From NCBI GenBank assembly GCA_965200005.1, contig OZ241331.1, positions 2,852,001 through 2,916,000 of the forward strand: 64,000 nucleotides of DNA, written 5' to 3'. Below, in pieces: positions 36,383 to 44,026 of the stretch. The first letter of the stretch is position 1; each line of letters opens with the position of its first letter. The translations under genes were made by a program, and so were the position numbers. Source of the stretch: Aldehydirespirator sp965200005. Its GTDB lineage: Bacteria > Actinomycetota > Acidimicrobiia > Acidimicrobiales > Aldehydirespiratoraceae. The notes beneath the pieces were generated by a model that made no database searches, was not told the origin of the DNA, and saw nothing but the letters and a program-made list of their open reading frames with translations.

Positions 36383-36759
36383 AACCCTCACAAAGACGCC
36401 AAGGTCAACAGCCTGTCGCTCTAGAGATCGTGGCCTGCTTGCGATGTCACACCCTTGTGGCATCATGGTCGCATGAGCAGAGCTTGTGATCTGGTTCAAG
36501 CCAGCGTTTCGATTCGTGCGCTGCTGGGCGAGGTTCCCGGATGAGGCGACTGCTGAGGAATGGTTCGTGGCTTGGCGATGACCCAACGGGATCATCTGCC
36601 CGCATTGTGACTCTGACAGTGTGGCGAAGCTAGTCTCTCGCAAACCGATGCCGTTCCGATGGCGCAAATGTCGGCAACATTTTAGTGTCAAATCGCAGAC
36701 TGTTATGCAATCCTCGAAACTAGGCGTCCAGACATGGTTGCTGGCGATGTTTCTGATCT
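36360..36759 (+). mobile_element. 5' fragment of an IS1595-type element
   Basis: This stretch is a diverged copy, in opposite orientation, of the 5' end of the element on the minus strand near 38700-39072. It shares the terminal sequence (20 of 23 bases), the segment before the transposase start and the transposase beginning (MSRACDLV from 36473, zinc-ribbon parts such as KPMPFRWRKCRQHFSVKS in another frame). Several shifts and stops (for example near 36540) make it dead. Similarity ends at about 36759, where the methyltransferase sequence begins, so a deletion has fused the two. Confidence 0.75.
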
Positions 36760-37828
36760 CGTTTCGATTCAAACTCGAATCTGCCATCCAGACTCTTTGC
36801 TGCCAGACCTCTTGCCTCATCGACAGTAGTAGGCAAACCGAACACGCTAACCGAAAAATCATTCAACTTATCGAAGTTGCCCAACAATCGGTTTTTGACG
36901 AGGCTCGCTGCGTACCGCGAAATGTCAATACCAATCCAGCGTCGTCCTAGCTTTTCGGCAGCGTGAAGTGTAGTGCCACACCCGCAGAATGGGTCAAGCA
37001 CTAGATCGCCTCTGTTGGTACTGGCCGAAATAATGCGCTCAAGAAGGACGAGAGGCTTTTGAGTAGGGTAACCAAGACGTTCCGAAGACCAGGGCATTAG
37101 CGAGTGGTGCGACCACACATCCTCTCCGAGCTTGCCTTGTTCATTTCGCTCTGACCCGTCAGCACGCTTCTGTCCGTCTGTCCACTTGTGTGGAGTGCGT
37201 ACGGCATCGGCATTGAAGGCCCATCGTGTCCCTCTGCTATAGAACAGGATCACGTCGTGCTTCTTCGCCCAGCGTTTCCGTGAAGCCCCACCTCCACCGT
37301 AATGCCAAATGAACTCGTTCTGAAAGTTGTGATGTCCGAACACGGCGTCCATAAGCATCTTGAGATAGTGGCTTGCTGTTGGATCACAGTGCAGGTAGAC
37401 GCTGCCTGTCGGCTTGAGCACTCGTTTGAGATGTTTGAGCCTCACTCCCATGTTCAACAGATAGGCAGAAATGTTGTCTTTGCCGCGTGTGCCTCGCAGT
37501 TCAAGTGTGAGTCTGACTATCTGTGCGACTGTTAGGGTCACTCGTATCGCTGCTAACTTGGATTTGTTCGTACAGTTCCTGTTCAGCCCCCCCATGTCCA
37601 TGTGTCATCAAATGCTGCTACTGCTTCGATGTCTTTGCGACCCTTAGTGGAGAACGGCAGGTTGTACGTAACATTGGAGTTGAAGGGCGGATCAAGATAG
37701 ATCAGATCAACCGAATTGTTAGGGAACCTATCAAAGTCGCAGAGCACGTCAAGGTTATCCCCCCTGTGTATCTCACGGTTGCGTGTGTGCGAAAGGTGTG
37801 GTTCTAGCCGATAGCGGGTAGTGTTCAC
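36720..37828 (-). pseudogene. DNA methyltransferase (beta class), broken at a G tract and truncated
   Basis: From the GTG at 37828 the product reads IHRGDNLDVLCDF and motif IV LIYLDPPFNSNVTYN, then stops at a run of 7 C (37587-37593, G on the coding strand). Adding one base joins it to the next frame: RVLKPTGSVYLHCDPTASHY, a target-recognition stretch, and motif I DPFCGCGTTLHAAEKLGRRW. Motif IV before motif I marks the beta class of N6-adenine or N4-cytosine methylases. The last 13 codons run into the IS fragment, so the natural end is lost. No restriction gene is adjacent. The G tract allows slippage-based switching, but an indel error is simpler. Confidence 0.8.
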
Positions 37829-37968
37829 TGTTGCGTCGTTTCTTTCGGTTGTACTGTTGCAACTAATGCGCGTGTCGCAGCTTCGAGGGTTGCCCAGTCA
37901 ACCAGGGGCTCATCTGGGTTAATCCACGAAGGAAACCTGGGATCAGGGTCGGTGTCGGGTTTGCTCAT
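37825..37968 (-). CDS. Small protein (47 residues) coupled to the methyltransferase
   Basis: ATG at 37968 with GGAGG 5 nt upstream; the TGA at 37825 overlaps the GTG start of the methyltransferase (GTGA). The product begins MSKPDTDPDPRFPSWINPDE, then LVDWATLEAATRALVATVQP. It is proline/aspartate-rich at the start with one helix at the end. I do not know the family. The strong ribosome site and the overlap argue that it is translated and helps start the methylase. Confidence 0.6.
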   Translation of the reverse strand: MSKPDTDPDPRFPSWINPDEPLVDWATLEAATRALVATVQPKETTQQ

Positions 37969-38011
37969 GTGAGCCTCCGTGTTGTGGTGGTGCCTGTAAA
38001 CCTAACCCGTG

Positions 38012-38960
38012 TCACTGTGCGCCTGTCAACCTTGCCCATGTGAGCCTTCGTCCGTGCATCCGATGCGCTAATTCGCTCATCCTATACCCGATTTTGAGTA
38101 GTCTTCGGTTGAACTTGAAAGTGTTCTCATCCACATACCTATGCAAATGACGGGGTGACATGTAATGATGAGTACCAATATAGACCCGTTTCAGGAGACT
38201 CCAAAAGTTCTCGATCCCGTTTGTGGACACTTTGCCTCGCACATACTCCCCAAGTGAGTGTTTGACACTTTCATGCTTGTACCCCATGTCGCTCAAAGAG
38301 TCATAAACGCTGCTGTAGTCGGTGAACACGCTCGCTCCTTTGCGGGTAGTTGCCTTCACCATCCCTGTCGCGGTAGCCGCGGTCACTGCGTGAGCGGTAG
38401 TCGCTACCACTTCACCTGTGGCTCTGTCTTTCACTCCGATCACTGGTGCCTTACCGACTGTGCCCCGTCCAAGCTTCTTGCGTTTGTTGGCGTGCCGGTT
38501 GGCTTCTTTACCTCCGATGTAGGTCTCATCGGCTTCGACCGGCCCTGAGAACCCTGCTAGCTCACCGCTAGCCATCGCTTCCCGTATGCGATGACCTAGA
38601 TGCCAAGCCGACTTCTGAGTGATCCCAAGATCAGAAGCGAGCTGGATTGAGCTGATCCCCTTTTGGGCGGGACAGGATCAGAAACATCGCTAGCAACCAT
38701 GTTTGCACTCCAAGCTTCGAGGATTGCATAACAGTCTGCGATTTGACACTAAAATGTTGACGACATTTACGGCACTGGAACGGCATCGGCTTGCGTGAGG
38801 TCACCTTTGCCACGTTGTCACTGTCACAGTGCGGGCAGGTGATCCCGTTCGGCCACCGCCAAGCCACAAACCACTCTTCAGCCGTCGCGTCGTCCGGGAA
38901 CCGTGCCAACAGTTCACGTATTGAGGCGCTGACCTTAACCAGATCACAAGCTCTGCTCAT
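38012..38960 (-). pseudogene. IS1595-family transposase with one frameshift
   Basis: The N-terminal frame (from 38960) has the zinc ribbon of this family, CPHCDSDNVAKV ... CRKCRQHF, followed by QSSKLGVQTWLLAMFLI. The second frame has the DDE-type catalytic part: GPVEADETYIGGK, VFTDYSSVYDSL, HSLGEYVRGKVSTNGIENFW. One extra base at CCCAAAAGGGG on the coding strand (38657-38665) separates them. Dropping it gives about 315 residues, normal for the family. The A4G4 stretch could slip, but IS1595 enzymes are normally made from one frame, so inactivation or a sequencing error is more likely. Confidence 0.85.
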
Positions 38961-39049
38961 GTAGCCATGATGCCATAGGGGTGTGACAACGCAACCAGAT
39001 CAGCACCTCTGAGCGACTGCCACTAACCTGAGTTGTATATGCAAAGCAT

Positions 39050-39072
39050 GGCTAGCTACGTAAGTAGTCGCC
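39050..39072 (-). repeat. Terminal sequence of the IS, right copy
   Basis: The reverse complement reads GGCGACTACTTACGTAGCTA followed by GCC, matching the left copy at 20 of 23 positions. Immediately outside it the SLH-protein frame begins (TCG CCA TAC), and TAG stands where the SLH repeat normally has a Trp codon. The insertion point is therefore within a few bases of 39066. Confidence 0.6.
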
Positions 39073-39391
39073 ATACGTTAAACGACTGGCAGAGTTGGGC
39101 GTTACTCAGGGGTGCAATACCGAACCCATGAGGTTTTGCCCTTACGAGGGCGTGACACGGGCCCAGATTGCGTCGTTTCTGACTCGTGCCTTTGACCTCA
39201 AACCGGCCACGGATGCGGGATTCATTGACACGAGTGGCAGCTTCCACCGGAACGACATCAACTCCTTAGCTGTCGCTGGGATAACTGAAGGATGCAAGGC
39301 AGATCCTTCGTTGTAATGCCCTGATGAGGTCGTCACTCGTGGACAAGCTGCAGCGCTGATCGCTCGGGCTATAGAACATGCCAATGCATGA
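39068..39391 (+). pseudogene. 3' fragment of an SLH-repeat protein gene
   Basis: The frame SPYVKRLAELGVTQGC, then FCPYEGVTRAQIASFLTRAF, is the same cysteine-bearing SLH repeat found in the neighbouring selenoprotein gene. It is cut at its 5' side by the IS end, has an ochre stop (39314-39316) where a Tyr or Phe codon before CPDE is expected, and runs on to TGA at 39389. This TAA cannot encode selenocysteine. It is a dead paralogue, probably duplicated from the gene at 39558. Confidence 0.8.
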
Positions 39392-39557
39392 AGTGCTCGA
39401 CCGACCAACGAGGCTGCCTACTCGAACTTCAACCGAGTCGAGGAGTCATTCCACAGTGAAACAGGCGCTCTTGGTCTTATGGTTGGTCGGGTAACGTCGT
39501 GATCCATGCTGTCAGGTGTAGCGAGCGGCGTTTTGCTGAGATGGTGAGTGGTTTTCG

Positions 39558-40673
39558 GTGCCAGTAATCCTCGGGCGGAGACGATCTTTGTCTGCTGGGT
39601 TCGGCCTTGTGAAGGTAGCGACTGTCGCTGCGATGATTGCGGCGACAGTCACACTGGCCGCACCACAAGCAACGGCTCTGGATTTTGATGATGTCGACTC
39701 GGGCAGCGTTCACGCCCCCGCCATCGCCGCGCTTGATTCCCTGGGAGTCTTCGGTCTCGCCGGTGTTTGCGATAACTGCGCTGATGTGCCACTCCAGCGT
39801 CAGGAGATGGCGGTGTGGTTGACCCGAGCACTTGGGGAAACCAACCCGACCGCTGATAGCTCTCGCTTCTCGGACATCTCCTCAACGGAGTGGTGGTCTC
39901 CATACGCGGAGGAACTAGCGGACCTTGAGATTACTCAGGGTTGCGCAACTGGCCCGCTGCGTTACTGCCCACGCGAGCCCGTTACACGAGCGCAGATGGC
40001 ATCTTTCCTTACCCGCGCCTTTGATCTAGAACCTGCCTCCGATGCGGGATTCTCTGACACAAGCGGGAACTTCCACCGGAGCGACATCAACTCATTGACT
40101 GCTGCCGGAGTCACGAAAGGGTGCTCGACACAGCCTTTGCGGTATTGCCCAGAAGACGCCGTCACGCGAGGTCAAATGGCCACCTTCTTGCACCGCGCTT
40201 TGCTAACGCGAGGTCGTGAGGCAGTTGCATCACTCAGCGCTGATGTACCGGATGTCTTGCTGAAGGACATCGAGTCTGGGGAGATAGTGAACCTCAGGTC
40301 GGTCGTGCCAAGTGACAGTGTAGTTTTGTTGTGGTTCTGGGCACCCTGGTGACCGCTGTGTCGGGGCGATGCGTCCTCGGTCGAGCAGTTTGCTCGAGAT
40401 CACCAGCAAAGTGTCACAGTGATCGGGGTTGCCCCCGCGTATTGGGCCGGCCTATCAAGAACCTTGACATTCGTAGACGAGTATTCGCTTACATTCATCA
40501 ACCTCTGGGACGGGTCAAGCAAGGTCTGGGAACACTATGGCAAGCCCGGCACATCGAGGTCTCAGATCCTTGATCGCGGTGGAAGCCGTGTTGGCGAATT
40601 CGGCTACATCTACTACAAGTCGCTTGACCCACAGATGATCCACGACTACATCCAGTCTGAGAATTCGGGTTAA
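39558..40673 (+). CDS. SLH-repeat thioredoxin-like selenoprotein (TGA read as Sec at codon 265)
   Basis: A GTG start (the only sensible one) gives 371 codons if the TGA at 40350-40352 is read through. Order: signal peptide (about 1-40), three SLH-like repeats with GC...YCP cysteine pairs (about 45-225), then a TlpA/MPT53-like thioredoxin domain. Its first strand and active site read VVLLWFWAPW-[TGA]-PLC. Thioredoxins have WCxxC here, so TGA takes the place of the first cysteine. After it the domain goes on normally (SVEQFARDHQQSVTVIGVAPAY, SQILDRGGSRVGEF) to TAA. A hairpin sits 10 nt after the TGA. Two other genes in the window share all this. Inferred role: envelope thiol-disulfide or peroxide chemistry. 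Confidence 0.85.
40350..40382 (+). promoter_or_regulatory. SECIS-like hairpin after the TGA codon
   Basis: Starting 10 nt after the TGA, GGGGCG (40363-40368) pairs with CGTCCT (40372-40377; two G-T pairs) around loop ATG. An outer stem GACCG (40351-40355) pairs with CGGTC (40378-40382). The loop lies 17-19 nt from the TGA, within the range of bacterial SECIS elements bound by SelB. The same position carries a hairpin in the two homologues. Confidence 0.65.
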
Positions 40674-40836
40674 CCGTTCGAAGCGGCCGCTCAGCCAGTA
40701 ATTGGGTTTAGCTTTACGTTCCTCGTCGTTGCCGAGCACCATATTTGACTGTCGACTTGGGGGCTGTGCGGTTATCGAGTGGCGTGAATGCGCTGTTGAT
40801 GCGTAATTGTTGGCTGGGGACTCTGAGACGCGGCTG

Positions 40837-41868
40837 TCAGTTGTTGTCTGTGTAGGAGTTGAGGGCTGATAGCCAGGTTGCTCTTTCGGTTTCGGGGGCG
40901 AAGGTGGCGGTGAGGCTGTTGCGAGCGCAGGTGATTAGGTCGTCGCGGCTTAGGTTTAGGGCGGTTGCCGTTGCGACATAGTTGTGAGCGATGTAGCCGC
41001 CGAAGTAGGCGGGATCGTCTGAGTTGATCGTGACTCTCAAGCCCGCATCTAGTAGCCGCTTGAGATTGTGTTCTTTGAGGTCATCAACCACGCATAGAGC
41101 CAGGTTTGATAGCGGGCATACCGTTAGCGGAGTCTGAGAATCAACGAGGCGCTGCACGAGCCCCGGATCTTCCTCGCAGCGCACACCGTGATCAATGCGT
41201 TCTGCACCGAGAGAATCCAATGCACCTGTGATGTAGGCCGGTGGCCCCTCTTCTCCCGCGTGAGCCACGGAATGCAGTCCAACCGACCGAGCCATCGCAT
41301 ACGCCTCAGTGAATTCCTCAGGTGGATGATCTACCTCTGAACTGTCTAGTCCGACACCAATGATGTGATCCAGCCAGGGCTCTGCCGCGCGGAAAGTGTC
41401 ACAAGCAGCGTCACTCGGTAGATGGCGCAAGAAGCACATGATCAGAGCCGACGAGATACCGCAGTCATCCTCGGCGTCTTCCATCGCTTCGACGAATCCA
41501 GGCATGAAGACCTCAAAGCCCACTCCCCTCTCTGTGTGGGTTTGTGGGTCAAAGAACATCTCGGTACGGAGCACACCGTCTTCGTTTGCTCGTTGCAGGT
41601 ACGCCGCCATCAAGTCGTAGAAGTCCTGCTCAGTTTGCAGAACTGCCGCTCCCTGGTAGTAGATATCCAGAAACGACTGAAGATCGATGAACGAGTAAGC
41701 AGCACGCACCTCATCAGCGTTCGCAAACGGCAACGACACCCCGTTGCGGCCTGCTAACTCAAAGAGCATCTCCGGCTCAAGCGTTCCCTCAATGTGCAAG
41801 TGCAACTCCGCCTTAGGCAGCCCCTGCACAAACTCCATCAACTCACCACCACTCATCCCCAGCTCCAC
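40837..41868 (-). CDS. Adenine deaminase (adenosine deaminase-family, Aah1/PA0148 type)
   Basis: A 343-residue amidohydrolase with the adenosine deaminase pattern: HxH in KAELHLHIEGT, catalytic HAGEEGPP, metal and base residues in INSDDPAYFGGY. The segments FFDPQTHTERG, GLDSSEVDHPPEEF and VCPLSNLALCV match the bacterial/fungal adenine deaminases rather than classical adenosine deaminase. It would convert adenine to hypoxanthine and ammonia using zinc. It lies downstream of the nucleoside importer operon, separated from it by toxin-antitoxin genes, and serves the same purine salvage or breakdown theme. Confidence 0.82.
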   Translation of the reverse strand: MELGMSGGELMEFVQGLPKAELHLHIEGTLEPEMLFELAGRNGVSLPFANADEVRAAYSFIDLQSFLDIYYQGAAVLQTEQDFYDLMAAYLQRANEDGVLRTEMFFDPQTHTERGVGFEVFMPGFVEAMEDAEDDCGISSALIMCFLRHLPSDAACDTFRAAEPWLDHIIGVGLDSSEVDHPPEEFTEAYAMARSVGLHSVAHAGEEGPPAYITGALDSLGAERIDHGVRCEEDPGLVQRLVDSQTPLTVCPLSNLALCVVDDLKEHNLKRLLDAGLRVTINSDDPAYFGGYIAHNYVATATALNLSRDDLITCARNSLTATFAPETERATWLSALNSYTDNN

Positions 41869-41995
41869 AACGCGTCACTTACCTACCTAGCCGCTCACGT
41901 GCAACCAGCATGAATTGTCTCACACAGCGACAATCCTCTGTGCCTCCATACCGCCATGCAAGTCTTCGACGCCCTGGTAATGAAGGTGGCAGTGC

Positions 41996-42397
41996 TTAGG
42001 AGAGCCGAATGTGTTGGATCGCGACACCAAGGCCCGGCGCCCTAGACAGGCGACCATCGGCCGTTAGCAACACAGCCCGGCACTGGTGAGCAGCTGCTAC
42101 GTATAGCCCGTCATATGCCGTAACAACATGGAAGTGTTTCCAAGCCAGCCGTAGTAATGCTCGATGAGGAATGCGTACAAGATGCCACCGCGCTAGATCG
42201 TCGATTGCTGTCAAGGCCCGTGCTTCTGACAGCCGCTTACTGAGCACGTCTTTACGTAGTACCGAAACAACCTCAGCATCTATCAACTCGGGTGCGACGA
42301 TTTCAGCGTTATTGATCGTGCTATCCAATGCGTATCCAACAGGCGTGCGAAGGAGGTACTCAACCGCGACTGAAGAGTCGAGCACGTAGCGCCGCAC
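41996..42397 (-). CDS. VapC-type PIN-domain toxin
   Basis: A 133-residue PIN protein: Asp in YVLDSSVAVEYLL, Glu in DAEVVSVLRK and AYDGLYVAAAHQCRAVLLTAD with the later acidic residues. It is an Mg-dependent ribonuclease toxin by family. A GTG start follows immediately after the antitoxin stop, the usual coupled order. Confidence 0.9.
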   Translation of the reverse strand: MRRYVLDSSVAVEYLLRTPVGYALDSTINNAEIVAPELIDAEVVSVLRKDVLSKRLSEARALTAIDDLARWHLVRIPHRALLRLAWKHFHVVTAYDGLYVAAAHQCRAVLLTADGRLSRAPGLGVAIQHIRLS

Positions 42398-42640
42398 TTA
42401 ACGACGAGATTCAAGCTCTGCGTCACGCAGTCGTCGCACCTCGGCCACTCGTTCAGCCGCGCTAATGCCCGGGTCAGTCCGTGGACGCGAGGCTAGCCGT
42501 GTCTGCCATTCCCAACGGTCAAGCTCGCGCTGAATTGCCTGCACCACAGCCGAACTCATTGAACAGTTTCGCGCGCGCGCGTGCGCTCGTAGACGTTCAT
42601 GAAGCTCTTCCGGCAAGTTCCTTACCTGTAGATGTGCCAT
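42398..42640 (-). CDS. FitA/VapB-type ribbon-helix-helix antitoxin
   Basis: An 80-residue protein, MAHLQVRNLPEELHERLRAH followed by ARARNCSMSSAVVQAIQREL: the ribbon-helix-helix pattern of FitA-like antitoxins, with an Arg-rich C-terminal tail that should wrap the toxin. The ATG at 42640 is preferred over a GTG three bases upstream. It should repress its own operon with the toxin. Confidence 0.88.
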   Translation of the reverse strand: MAHLQVRNLPEELHERLRAHARARNCSMSSAVVQAIQRELDRWEWQTRLASRPRTDPGISAAERVAEVRRLRDAELESRR

Positions 42641-42696
42641 CACATGAACCTAGCATGAAGTCTTCATGGTTGGTGCAACTCTCGACTAGGGGCAGT

Positions 42697-42957
42697 GTGA
42701 ATGTGGGCTACTGTGACATCATCCGAGTTATCATTGAATTGCCGGAGGATTTGTATTAGTGCGCCAAGCAAAGGGCGTCCGAACTCGGCGTCACCTTGTC
42801 TGAGCTAATTGGGCAACTGCTTGAGAGGGAGTTGGGCCCGATGCCACCGAGGGTCGGCCTTGAAGCAATTTGTGGCACTGTGGATGGTCCGCCCTACGAC
42901 ATTGCCAGAGACGGCAAAGAAGTCATTCGTCAGGCGATAGATGACCTCAACTCTTGA
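42697..42957 (+). pseudogene. Degenerate antitoxin-like gene
   Basis: The frame reads VIIELPEDLY, an in-frame TAG (42757-42759), then CAKQRASELGVTLSELIG and a tail ending AIDDLNS. This is the strand-helix-helix pattern of small antitoxins interrupted by an amber codon. It has no toxin gene beside it. A read-through or a late internal start seems unlikely. Confidence 0.55.
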
Positions 42958-42982
42958 TGTTTTGATTGCGACTTAGTCGAAC

Positions 42983-44026
42983 TCACGCGCGGGGTGGGAG
43001 GTTGTTTTCGGCTCTTAGGGCGTTGAATTCGGCTTCGAAGCTTTGGCGTAGCGCGGCTTTTTCGTCTTCGGGGGCCCAGGATGCTGTGATGCCGTCTAGT
43101 GAGATCTGCTCCATCTCTTCGAGGCTGTAGTCGAAGGCTGATGCTACAGCCGCGTACTCATCTGCTACATCGAAACGCATCATGCCTGGGTCGTCAGAGT
43201 TGACTGTGGCAAGTACTCCCAGCTCGCGCTGGCGCGCATATGGATGAGATGCCACATCAGGCACGACATTTGCGATCATCACATTCGAAGTCGGACACAC
43301 AGTCAAGGGGATCCGCCGATCAACAATCTCAGCTGTCAGTTCATCGTCGTCTAGCAGACGGAATCCGTGGTCAATGCGGTCGCATCCAAGCTCACGAACA
43401 CCGATTGCGATGTTCTCAGCCGGGCCGTCCTCACCGGCATGCATTGTGCGCTTCAGACCGAGCTTCCCCGCCGTCTCATAGGCAGCCGCAAATGCACGAT
43501 GATCAATGCCTCGCTCCACCGAATCAGCACCCATGCCGATCAACAGATCTCGATCCTGAGCACCGGCAAACTCAGCCATCTCAACGGCGTGAGAAGCACC
43601 CGATGGCTTATCGAAGTCAAGGATCATTCGACAACCAATACCAAGATCGCTGCGAGCGTCACGAACCGCTGCTGACACGCCCTCCCACACCGTGCTAACA
43701 GGAACTCCAAGCTTGATGACGAATCCGGGTGAGAAGAACATCTCCCGGTAACGAACACCAACTTGCGCAGCGTCTTCCAGGCATTCATAGGTGATCCGGT
43801 GGAAGTCATCGGCACTTTGCAAGCTGGCACAGATAACCCCATAGATGTCTAGGAACTGATTGAGATCAGTGAAGTCATACAGATCGGCGGGATCGTCTAC
43901 AGGAAACGTAATGCCGTTTGCTTCGGCGAGTTCCTTGATTGTGGTTGCCCGGCTTGCGCCCTCAATGTGACAGTGCAACTCGACTTTCGGTAGACGCCTT
44001 ACGTGTTGCTCACTGATTGGGGTCAC
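42983..44026 (-). CDS. Adenosine deaminase-family protein
   Basis: A 347-residue amidohydrolase from the GTG at 44026, which overlaps the Rieske gene stop (GTGA) and follows GGAGAAAC. HxH in KVELHCHIEGA, catalytic HAGEDGPA, and VNSDDPGMM are all intact, so the zinc deaminase centre is complete. It is closer to classical adenosine deaminase than the adenine deaminase at 40837. It is the last gene of the operon BmpA, ATPase, two permeases, Rieske oxygenase, so it most likely deaminates an imported nucleoside or modified purine. Confidence 0.88.
   Translation of the reverse strand: MTPISEQHVRRLPKVELHCHIEGASRATTIKELAEANGITFPVDDPADLYDFTDLNQFLDIYGVICASLQSADDFHRITYECLEDAAQVGVRYREMFFSPGFVIKLGVPVSTVWEGVSAAVRDARSDLGIGCRMILDFDKPSGASHAVEMAEFAGAQDRDLLIGMGADSVERGIDHRAFAAAYETAGKLGLKRTMHAGEDGPAENIAIGVRELGCDRIDHGFRLLDDDELTAEIVDRRIPLTVCPTSNVMIANVVPDVASHPYARQRELGVLATVNSDDPGMMRFDVADEYAAVASAFDYSLEEMEQISLDGITASWAPEDEKAALRQSFEAEFNALRAENNLPPRA

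Larger units (their letters stand above)
36360..39072. mobile_element. Composite-transposon-like structure with IS1595-type ends and a methyltransferase
   Basis: Two copies of one IS1595-type element lie in inverted orientation with their transposase 5' ends facing outward. The left one is a fragment (36360-36759); the right one holds a nearly whole transposase gene (38012-38960). Between them are the DNA methyltransferase and its 47-residue leader gene. The right border cuts into an SLH-protein gene. The inner boundary of the right copy (about 37970-38011) is not clear, so the methylase could instead be a passenger carried inside one element (inference). Confidence 0.6.

Noticed and set aside
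39314..39316. TAA in the SLH fragment as another recoded codon
   Set aside because: It replaces a Tyr/Phe position, not a Cys, it is TAA rather than TGA, and the gene is truncated by an IS. Ordinary decay explains it.
42757..42759. TAG in the antitoxin-like frame as pyrrolysine or read-through
   Set aside because: There is no sign of a Pyl system, the residue is not catalytic and the locus has no partner toxin. It is treated as a pseudogene.
43240..43698. 152-codon plus-strand frame opposite the adenosine deaminase gene
   Set aside because: It is a shadow rich in His, Arg and Gln. The minus-strand protein has all zinc and catalytic motifs of the family.
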